From NCBI RefSeq assembly GCF_001294645.1, contig NZ_CP011868.1, positions 2,604,001 to 2,668,000 on the forward strand: 64,000 bases of DNA, given 5' to 3'. The notes below the pieces were generated by a model that was given only the letters and a program-made list of their open reading frames with translations, had not been told where the DNA came from and did no database searches. The position numbers and the translations under genes are program-made. Source of the stretch: Pseudonocardia sp. HH130629-09 (GTDB taxonomy: Bacteria; Actinomycetota; Actinomycetes; Mycobacteriales; Pseudonocardiaceae). Below are positions 57,815 through 64,000 of the stretch, in pieces; the stretch's first letter is position 1; each line of letters begins with the position of its first letter.

Positions 57815-59518
57815 ATGGACGTTCCCACCCGCCATGCGGAGTCCGGCCGGTCCGTGTTGCGGGGGTCGCTGGGGGCCTTCCGTGGACGGCTCGCCGCGGC
57901 GTCGGCGCTGTTCTGCGGCCACCAGGCGGGTGAGGCACTCGTCCCCGTCCTCGTCGGGGTGGTGATCGACCGCGGGATCGCGGCAGGCGACCCCGTCGCC
58001 CTCACCGGCTGGTTGCTGGTCCTCGGACTGGACTTCCTGTTCCTCTCCACCTGCTACCGCTTCGGCGCCCGGCACGCCTGGTCGGCCGACGTACGCGGCG
58101 ACGCCCGGCTGCGGCTGCAGGTGGCCGGGCGACTGCTCGACCCCCGCGGCGGCGCCGAGGCCGGACGGCTGCCCGGTGAGCTGGCCTCGATCGCGGTGTC
58201 CGACGCGAAACGTGTCGCCGTGGTCAGCTTCATGCTCCCGCTCGGGCTGGCCGCGGTGGTCGTCGCGGCGATCGCGCTGCTCACCATCTCGCTGCCGCTG
58301 GGGCTGCTCATCCTGCTGGGCTCCCCGCCGCTGCTGTGGGCGATCCAGCGGATCGGCACCCCGCTGGAGCGGCGCAGCCACGCCGAACAGGAGCGGACGG
58401 CCGCGGCCTCCGGGGTCGCGGCCGACCTGATCGACGGCGTCCGGGTGCTGAAGGGGCTCGGGGTCGAGCCGGCGGCCCAGCGTCGCTACCGTCGGGTCAG
58501 CCGGGAGGCGCTGGGCGCGACCCTGTTCGCCACCCGGGCCGAGGCCGGGTTCCTCGGCTCGGTCCAGCTGGTCAACGGGCTCTTCCTCGCCCTCATCGCG
58601 CTGGTCGGCGGGCGACTCGCCGCCGACGGCCAGCTCAGCATCGGCGGCCTCGTCGCCGCCGTCGGTCTCGCCCAGTTCCTGGTGGGCCCGCTCGAGGTGT
58701 TCGGCGCGGTGAGCCGCCAGCTCGCCCAGGGCCGCGCGTCCGCCGGCCGGATCGCGACGCTGCTCGACAGCGAGCACGCCGTCACCGCCCGGCCCGGGTC
58801 CGGCTCCGGGAGCGCCGCTGCGGCCGGGGACGGCGGGCTGACCCTGCGCGGGGTCAGCAGCGTGGGCATGTCCGGCGTGGATCTCGACGTCCCACCGGGA
58901 ACCATGCTGGGTGTGGTCACCGACGACGCGGCGACCGCACTCGGGCTGGTCCGGCTGCTGGGCCGCGAGACCGACCCCGTCGACGGCCGGGTCGAGGTCG
59001 GCGGGACCGACCTCACCGCGCTGGAGTGCACCGACGCCCGGGCCGGAGTGCTCGTCGCCGCGCACGACGCACACCTGTTCGCCGGCACCGTGCGCGACAA
59101 CGTTCTCGCCGGGTGTGCGCCCGGGACCGACCCGGCCCCGGCGATGGCCGCGGCTCGCGCCGACCAGGCCGCGGTGGTCCTCCCCGACGGGGCGGACACC
59201 GCGGTCGCCGCCCGGGGCAGCTCGCTGTCCGGGGGTCAGCGGCAGCGGATCGCCCTCGCCCGGGCCCTCGCCTCCGACCCCCCGGTGCTCGTGCTGCACG
59301 ACCCGACCACCGCGGTCGACGCCGTCACCGAGGCCGCGATCGCCGACGGGCTGCGCGCGCTGCGCCGCGGCCGGACCACCGTCGTCGTCACCACCAGCCC
59401 GGCGCTGCTGGCCGCCGCCGACCGGACCGTCGTCCTGCGCGGCGGCCGGATCGCCGCGGACGGGACGCACAGCGAGCTCATGGCCGACCCCGACTACCGG
59501 AAGCTGGTGACCGGATGA
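57815..59518 (+). CDS. ABC transporter half with degenerate Walker A (siderophore locus)
   Basis: A 567-residue fused membrane/ATPase protein. Six membrane helices span roughly residues 25-310. In the ATPase, the Walker A position reads GVVTDDAATALGLVRLL with no GKS/T, and Walker B is VLVLHDPTTAVD with His and Asp instead of Asp-Glu, yet the signature SLSGGQRQRIALARAL is perfect. It therefore supplies the signature for one competent site but cannot bind ATP normally itself. It forms a heterodimer with the protein coded next, whose ATG overlaps its stop. In actinobacterial siderophore loci such pairs move ferric siderophores (IrtAB type) or export siderophores. An iron box covers its promoter. 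Confidence 0.88.
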   Translation: MDVPTRHAESGRSVLRGSLGAFRGRLAAASALFCGHQAGEALVPVLVGVVIDRGIAAGDPVALTGWLLVLGLDFLFLSTCYRFGARHAWSADVRGDARLRLQVAGRLLDPRGGAEAGRLPGELASIAVSDAKRVAVVSFMLPLGLAAVVVAAIALLTISLPLGLLILLGSPPLLWAIQRIGTPLERRSHAEQERTAAASGVAADLIDGVRVLKGLGVEPAAQRRYRRVSREALGATLFATRAEAGFLGSVQLVNGLFLALIALVGGRLAADGQLSIGGLVAAVGLAQFLVGPLEVFGAVSRQLAQGRASAGRIATLLDSEHAVTARPGSGSGSAAAAGDGGLTLRGVSSVGMSGVDLDVPPGTMLGVVTDDAATALGLVRLLGRETDPVDGRVEVGGTDLTALECTDARAGVLVAAHDAHLFAGTVRDNVLAGCAPGTDPAPAMAAARADQAAVVLPDGADTAVAARGSSLSGGQRQRIALARALASDPPVLVLHDPTTAVDAVTEAAIADGLRALRRGRTTVVVTTSPALLAAADRTVVLRGGRIAADGTHSELMADPDYRKLVTG

Positions 59519-61280
59519 CCACCCGCCTGCCCGTCGCCGACGGGGCACGAATGCGGGCCGTCCTCGGCGAGCTGCTGCGGCCCCAGCGCGGCACCGCGCT
59601 GCTCGGGCTCGTGACGCTCGTCGGGGCCGCCGCGGTCAGCCTGCTCACCGCACCACTGCTCGGCCGGATCGTCGACCTGGTCGCCGACGGCCGCGGCGCC
59701 GACGCCGTCACCGCCCCGGTGCTCGGCCTGGTCGGGGTCGCGGTCGGGCAGGGCGTGCTCGCGATGCTCGGCGTCGCCCTGGTCGCCCGCGCCGGAGAGA
59801 CGATGCTGGCCGGGCTGCGCGAACGGTTCGTCGACCGGGCGCTGCACCTGGACCTGGAGCAGCTGGAACGGGCCGGATCCGGGGACCTGACCTCGCGGGT
59901 CACCGACGACGTCAGCGTCGTCGCCGAGGCCGTGCGCGAGGCGCTGCCCGAGTTCGCCCGCTCCGCGCTGCTGATCGGCCTGACCCTCGTGGCGCTGCTC
60001 GCGCTGGACTGGCGGCTGCTCCTCGGCGCGCTGCTCGCCGTCCCGATCCAGGCCTGGACCGCGCGCTGGTTCCTCACCCGGTCCGGCCCGATCTACGCGG
60101 CACAGCGGATCGCCTACGGCGACCAGCAGCAGCTGCTCGACACCGCCGCGGGGGTGTCGACCGTGCGAGCGTTCCGCCTGCACGACCAGCACCGGGACCG
60201 GGTCGCCGAACGCGCCGACGCCGTCGTCGGGCTCGCGATGCGGGTGATCCGGCTGCAGACCCGGTTCTTCGGCCGGCTCAACGCGGCGGAGTACCTGGGC
60301 GTGACCGGTGTCCTGGTCGCCGGCTTCTGGCTGGTGACCTCCGGTGAGGCCACGATCGGCACGGCCAGCGCGGCGGCGCTCTACTTCATCAACCTGTTCG
60401 GCCCGGTCAACGTGGTGCTGTTCCAGCTCGACGTCGCCCAGTCCGCGATCGCCGGGCTGCGCCGGATCGTCGGGGTCGCCGACCTCGCCCCGAGCCCGAT
60501 CCCGCCGAGCCCGCCCGGCCGGACGGCTCCCACGTCCGCGCCCGCGGCCTGACCCACGCCTACGTCGACGGACACCCGTCGCTGCGCGGGGTGGACCTCG
60601 ACGTCGAGCCGGGCACGCGGGTCGCCCTGGTGGGCGCGAGTGGCGCGGGCAAGTCCACCCTGGCGAAGCTGGTGGTGGGGCTGCACCGGCCGTCGTCCGG
60701 CCGGATCGAGATCGGCGGCGCCGGGCTCGACGAGCAGGGCCCGACCGTCCGCCGGGACACCGTCGCGCTGGTCACCCAGGAGGTGCACGTGTTCGCCGGG
60801 ACGCTGGCCGAGGACCTGCGCCTGGCGGCCCCGGACGCCGACGACGCGCAGCTGCGCGCCGCGCTCGACACCGTCGGGGCGCTGGCCTGGGCCGAGGCGC
60901 TTCCCGAGAGCCTGGCGACCCCGGTCGGGAACGGCGCGCACGAGCTGGACGTCGTGCAGTCCCAGCAGCTCGCGCTGGCCCGGCTCGTGCTCGCCGACCG
61001 GCCGGTCGTGATCCTGGACGAGGCCACCGCGGAGGCGGGCAGCTCCGGGGCCCGGGCGCTGGAGGACGCGGCGCTCGCCGCGGCTCGCGGGCGCACGACG
61101 GTGGTCGTCGCGCACCGCCTGACCCAGGCGGCCACCGCCGACCGGGTCGTCGTCCTCGAGGACGGCCGGGTCATCGAGCAGGGCCGTCACGACGAGCTGG
61201 TGGCCGCCGGGGGCACCTACGCCCGGCTGTGGGGTGCCTGGTCGGGTCTGCGGCCCGACCAGGCACCCGATCTCGGCTGA
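59515..61280 (+). pseudogene. ABC transporter partner half, frameshifted between membrane and ATPase domains
   Basis: The first frame (ATG 59515, overlapping the previous stop) gives six helices with LTSRVTDDVSVVAEAVREALPEFAR and AALYFINLFGPVNVVLFQLDVAQSAIAGLRRIVGVADLAP, then stops at 60552. The ATPase lies in another frame, starting DGSHVRARGLTHAYVDG from about 60525. One base added near 60520 restores a 588-residue protein. Walker A (LVGASGAGKSTL) and Walker B (VVILDEATAE) are intact, but the signature is degenerate (ELDVVQSQQLALARL). It completes the ABC pair with its neighbour. Either the gene is broken or the base is a sequencing error; a separate ATPase start at GTG 60591 would lack the first strand. 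Confidence 0.82.
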
Positions 61281-61315
61281 GTGGCGCGGCGCCCCGGATC
61301 AGGCGGCGCCGCGGA

Positions 61316-61528
61316 TCAGGCGTTGGTGCGTTCGCGCAGGCTGCGCGGTCGCAGGTCGGTCCAGATCCGTTCGACGTAGTCCAGGCACGAGGTCCGGTCG
61401 GCAGGCCCGTGGACCGAGGTCCAGCCCGCCGGGACATCGGCGAAGTCCGGCCACAACGAGTGCTGACCCTCGTCGTTCACGAGGACCCGGAAGGTGCCGT
61501 TGTCGTCGTCGAAGGGGTTGGTGGACAT
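61316..61528 (-). CDS. MbtH-like protein
   Basis: A 70-residue MbtH-domain protein: [33 protein letters not shown] and [15 protein letters not shown], with the three conserved Trp residues of the family. MbtH proteins bind and activate adenylation domains of nonribosomal peptide synthetases. GGAGGAG lies 5-6 bases before ATG 61528. It follows the N-monooxygenase after 34 bases on the same strand. The cognate synthetase is not in the window and must lie elsewhere, unless the siderophore is made by another route. Confidence 0.93.
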   Translation of the reverse strand: MSTNPFDDDNGTFRVLVNDEGQHSLWPDFADVPAGWTSVHGPADRTSCLDYVERIWTDLRPRSLRERTNA

Positions 61529-61562
61529 GGTTCTCCTCCGGTGCGGGGACGTGGTGGGGCGC

Positions 61563-62957
61563 TCAGACGGTGGCGGTGTCGCGTCCGCTCGCCTCCGGGG
61601 AGGCGACCGCCGTTCCCCGGACGAGCGAGGCGACGATCTCTCCGGACCGCACGGCGATGTTGGACAGCAGGGTCGAGGTGATGCCGTGCGTGTGCTCGGT
61701 CGGACCCTGCAGGTAGACGCCGGCCCGGACCGCTCCGCCGCCGGGGAGCGCATCGGTGCGTACGCGGTAGTCGCGCTGCACGTCGAGCCGGCCCTGTCCG
61801 TCGCGCCCGCAGGCCTGCTGCAGGCCGGCGTCGAGCAGCCACAGCGGGTCGGCCGACCGGTACCCGGTCGCGTAGACCACGGCGTCGGCGGTGATGACCT
61901 CGCGCTCGCCGTCGATGAGCGACTCGATGGCCAGTTCCACCCGGTCCCCGACGTCAACGACGTCGGCCACCCGGGAGACGTTGCGGAAGCGCAGCCGCTC
62001 CCGGCCGGCGACCCGCTCGTGGTAGTGCGTGCGGTACAGGCCCTCGATCAGCTCGGGGTCGACCACGGAGTAGTTGGTGTTGGCGTGGTAGCCGAGGATG
62101 CGGTCCTTGACCTCGTCCGGGGCGGTGTAGAAGTCGTCGACGGCGGCCGGGTCGAAGATCCGGTTGGCGAAGGACGTGTCGTCGGCGGGGCTGTAGCCGT
62201 AGCGGGCGAACACCGCGTGCACCTCGGCGGTCGGGAAGGTGCGGTGCAGATGCTCCACGGTCTCCGCCGCGCTCTGCCCGGCCCCGACGACGGCGAACCG
62301 CGCGGGCGAGGCGCCGGCGAGCTCGCGGGTGCGGAAGAGCAGGTCGCGATTGTGCCAGATGCGTCCGCCGGTGGTGATCCCGCGCGGGAGGACCGGGGTG
62401 AGCCCGCAGGCGAGCACGACGTTGCGGGTCCGCAGCCGCTCCACCCGTTCGCCGGTGCGCACCACGACGTCGAGGAGGTCGACCACCCCGTCGCCGGGCA
62501 CGGGCTCGATCTCGACGACCTCGCTGCCGTAGTCGACGGTCACCGGGGAGCCCGCGACGTCGCTGACCTCGCCGACCCGTGCGGCGGCCCACTCCAGGTA
62601 GTCGTGGAACTCGCGGCGGGTGGGGAACGACGAGCCGTAGTTGATGAAGTCGGCGAGCCGGTCGCGGTCATGCAGGTAGGACAGGAAGGAGAAGCCGCTG
62701 TTCGGGTTCCGCAACGTCACGAGGTCCTTGAGGTAGGACACCTGCATGGTCGCGTCCTCGAGCAGCATCCCGCGGTGCCAGCCGAACCGCTCCTGGCGCT
62801 CGACGAACCGGGCGGTCACCCGCGCGTCGGCCGGGGCCGCCCCGTTGTGCTCCAGCAGGGCGATCGCGATGCCGAGATTCGACGGCCCGAACCCGACCCC
62901 CACTACGTCGAGTACCTCCGGGGCGGAGTGGGGGTTCGCGTTCGCGGGGTTCGCCAT
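61563..62957 (-). CDS. L-ornithine/L-lysine N-monooxygenase (siderophore)
   Basis: A 464-residue flavoprotein of the SidA/PvdA/IucD family. [15 protein letters not shown] is the FAD loop, [55 protein letters not shown] the substrate-side signature, [11 protein letters not shown] the NADPH loop, and [10 protein letters not shown] plus YATGY the C-terminal marks. It hydroxylates the side-chain amine of ornithine (more likely by sequence) or lysine, the first step of hydroxamate siderophores. GGAAGG lies 6 bases before ATG 62957. An iron box stands upstream, and MbtH follows in the same transcript. Confidence 0.92.
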   Translation of the reverse strand: MANPANANPHSAPEVLDVVGVGFGPSNLGIAIALLEHNGAAPADARVTARFVERQERFGWHRGMLLEDATMQVSYLKDLVTLRNPNSGFSFLSYLHDRDRLADFINYGSSFPTRREFHDYLEWAAARVGEVSDVAGSPVTVDYGSEVVEIEPVPGDGVVDLLDVVVRTGERVERLRTRNVVLACGLTPVLPRGITTGGRIWHNRDLLFRTRELAGASPARFAVVGAGQSAAETVEHLHRTFPTAEVHAVFARYGYSPADDTSFANRIFDPAAVDDFYTAPDEVKDRILGYHANTNYSVVDPELIEGLYRTHYHERVAGRERLRFRNVSRVADVVDVGDRVELAIESLIDGEREVITADAVVYATGYRSADPLWLLDAGLQQACGRDGQGRLDVQRDYRVRTDALPGGGAVRAGVYLQGPTEHTHGITSTLLSNIAVRSGEIVASLVRGTAVASPEASGRDTATV

Positions 62958-62990
62958 CACGGTCCTTCCGTTGCTTCGGCACGCCTCAGA

Positions 62991-63009
62991 TAAGGCGAGG
63001 CTAACTGCA
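62991..63009 (-). promoter_or_regulatory. Iron box upstream of the N-monooxygenase
   Basis: TAAGGCGAGGCTAACTGCA matches TTAGGTTAGGCTAACCTAA at about 13 of 19 positions. On the minus strand a TTATCT box (62988-62993) overlaps it, 31 bases before the ATG. This predicts iron repression of the monooxygenase/mbtH unit. Confidence 0.7.
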
Positions 63010-63260
63010 ACACGAAGGTGGACGTCCCGCCTAGGGGGGGATCGTCGGAACCCGGCCGCAACGGCTCGTCTGCGCTGGTCGGAGCAGTGGAGTGACGAAC
63101 GTGTCACCCGTTCAGAGTATGGAGTGCCGGCACGCACACATCGCCGGACGAGGGTGTCACATGCCCCGTCCGAGCGTCACCGGTTCTGACGACAGGGACA
63201 CGGGCAGGGACAGGTACGTGCGCGGGACCCGGCCCGACACGGCCGGCGACCACGAACGGC

Positions 63261-63298
63261 GGCGCCGCGCGGGACGACCGAGCGTCCCGCGCGGTGCC
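63261..63298 (-). terminator. Strong terminator after the 17-codon mini-ORF
   Basis: Arms 63261-63276 and 63283-63298 pair over 16 positions (one G-T) with a 6-base loop, 10 bases past the mini-ORF stop codon. Being symmetrical, it could act in both directions, but no plus-strand gene ends here. Confidence 0.75.
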
Positions 63299-63307
63299 GA
63301 TGACGGT

Positions 63308-63361
63308 TCACCAGTCCCAGTTGCGCACGAGCACTCTCCCCTCGACCGGAGTACTTCTCAC
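63308..63361 (-). CDS. Putative 17-aa Trp-rich peptide gene
   Basis: GTG at 63361 opens a frame encoding MRSTPVEGRVLVRNWDW, ending in TGA 10 bases before a strong hairpin terminator. The C-terminus NWDW has two Trp codons. The frame upstream is closed by a stop 36 bases before the GTG. A weak GGGA lies a few bases before the start. It could be a tiny peptide gene, a RiPP-like precursor or an attenuator leader; no modifying enzyme or downstream gene under its control is evident, as the monooxygenase 350 bases away has its own iron-regulated promoter. It may also be chance. Confidence 0.35.
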   Translation of the reverse strand: MRSTPVEGRVLVRNWDW

Positions 63362-63616
63362 CGTCCCGGAACGGACGCCGTTGCGGTCCGCACGTCAGGA
63401 CGCACGGCACGCTCCACGATCGAGTGATGACAGGTTCAGCGTAAGCGATGGACAACGCTCCGTCACGGTTTAACGCAATCCTGAGGCGTTCGTCGTTGGT
63501 TCCGGGCCGCTCGGCGCGGACTCGGGCCGCTGCGACACGAACGGCAACCGCTTGCCTTACTCCCGCGTAGCCTCGATCCGATACCCCTGAACGCACCCGA
63601 CGAACAGGCAGGCGAC
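63362..63616. other. Divergent gap before the window-edge membrane gene
   Basis: 255 bases with no gene. It has a moderately AT-rich stretch (63425-63480) and CTTGCCTTACT around 63551-63561, which resembles half an iron box on the minus strand. Together with 63010-63260, which also holds no gene, it isolates the siderophore locus. Confidence 0.5.
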
Positions 63617-64000
63617 GTGACCTCTGGCCCGGTGGCACCGCGCCCGGCACGGCGTCGCCGTCGTGTGCCGGACGCCCGGTCGCTGCTCGGCCTGCCGGTG
63701 CGCCCACTGCTGCTGGTCCTGGCCGTGGAGTCCGCGGCGGTGGCCGCCGTCGTCGCGGGCGCGCTGACCGGGGCCGCGCCGACGCGGACCGACGCGCTGC
63801 TCTGCGGGCTGCTGATGCTGGTGGCTGCGGTGCACACCGAGCTGTCGGTCAACGCCGAGCGCCTGCGCCGCCGGATCGCCGAGACCCGCTACATCAATAT
63901 GACCTCGGTCTGGACCTTCGCGGCGGCGCTGCTGCTGCCGCCGGTGCTCGCGACGGCCGTCGTCGCCGTCATCTACGTCCACCTGTACCTGCGGGTGGTG
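63617..64000 (+). CDS. Membrane protein N-terminus, likely GGDEF/diguanylate cyclase family, cut by window edge
   Basis: The visible 128 codons start at GTG 63617 and run off the window. After an Arg-rich cytoplasmic tail (PARRRRRVPDARSL) come membrane helices LLLVLAVESAAVAAVVAGALTG, DALLCGLLMLVAAV and an ERLRRRIAETRYINMTSVWTFAAALLLPPVLATAVV segment. The RIAETxYINxTSVWTFAAALLLPP pattern is found at the N-terminus of many actinobacterial GGDEF-domain membrane proteins that make cyclic-di-GMP. The output domain itself is not visible, so the assignment is tentative. AGGCAGG lies just before the start. Confidence 0.6.
   Translation, partial: MTSGPVAPRPARRRRRVPDARSLLGLPVRPLLLVLAVESAAVAAVVAGALTGAAPTRTDALLCGLLMLVAAVHTELSVNAERLRRRIAETRYINMTSVWTFAAALLLPPVLATAVVAVIYVHLYLRVV

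Noticed and set aside
59515..61280. Separate permease and ATPase genes
   Set aside because: The ATPase frame starts its first beta strand (VRARGLTHAYVDG) upstream of any usable start codon, and the sister gene is fused, so a broken fusion fits better.
1..64000. tRNA, rRNA, phage, integrase or insertion sequence
   Set aside because: No cloverleaf, rRNA segment, transposase, integrase or flanking inverted repeats were recognised on reading both strands; a covariance-model search was not possible here.

Overview
The window comes from a very high-GC actinobacterium with a mycolate/arabinogalactan-type cell wall, most likely Pseudonocardiaceae (a Pseudonocardia-like genome). This is inferred from extreme GC at third codon positions, frequent GTG starts, TGA stops, an Lsr2 gene, a DprE2-like arabinose epimerase reductase, a DUF4185 (endo-D-arabinanase family) protein, an NDMA-dependent alcohol dehydrogenase and IdeR-like iron boxes. 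No rRNA, tRNA, CRISPR array, phage or insertion sequence was seen.

Layout. 1-12.3 kb: housekeeping and metabolic genes. These are an SGNH hydrolase (cut by the window edge), a dipeptidase, an NDMA-alcohol dehydrogenase, DprE2, PnuC, a shikimate dehydrogenase, two methyltransferases, an unusual maleate-isomerase-like/ACT/GNAT fusion with a stand-alone ACT paralogue, and IlvD. 12.5-20.5 kb: a DEAD-box helicase and Tex (each behind a strong hairpin terminator), a dual-specificity phosphatase, and a secreted protein/cholesterol-oxidase-like pair. 20.6-33.2 kb: an accessory stretch rich in damaged genes (P450, UbiB fragment, MFS, epoxide hydrolase) mixed with intact hydrolase, crotonase, DUF4185, NCS2 and TVP38 genes. 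33.3-39.7 kb: a co-directional block of molybdenum-storage-protein subunits (mosA, mosB), a BtuCDF/MolABC-type importer and a cysteine-desulfurase-like protein. 39.8-52.2 kb: a damaged L,D-transpeptidase, then fatty-acid genes (three acyl-CoA ligases, an acyl-CoA dehydrogenase, a crotonase, MarR) plus Lsr2. 52.2-55.2 kb: MOSC protein, an auxiliary-type trpS behind a tandem-Trp leader peptide, and a COG0523 metallochaperone. 55.2-63 kb: an iron-regulated siderophore locus (PLP decarboxylase, binding lipoprotein, heterodimeric ABC transporter, MbtH, ornithine/lysine N-monooxygenase) with three iron boxes. The window ends in a membrane protein running off the edge.

The most notable points are: (1) a 16-codon leader peptide with two adjacent Trp codons and three mutually exclusive pairing segments upstream of trpS, a textbook attenuator; (2) Mo-storage genes beside a type II importer; (3) an array of seven or eight 19-bp repeats plus a long hairpin between fadD and an acyl-CoA dehydrogenase gene; (4) an ABC heterodimer in which all the ATP-site defects fall on one of the two sites; (5) a 17-codon Trp-rich mini-ORF followed at once by a strong terminator; (6) an unusual concentration of frameshifted genes, two of them at 7-nt homopolymers; (7) a recurrent TANNNT-(6-8 nt)-NTG leaderless start architecture.
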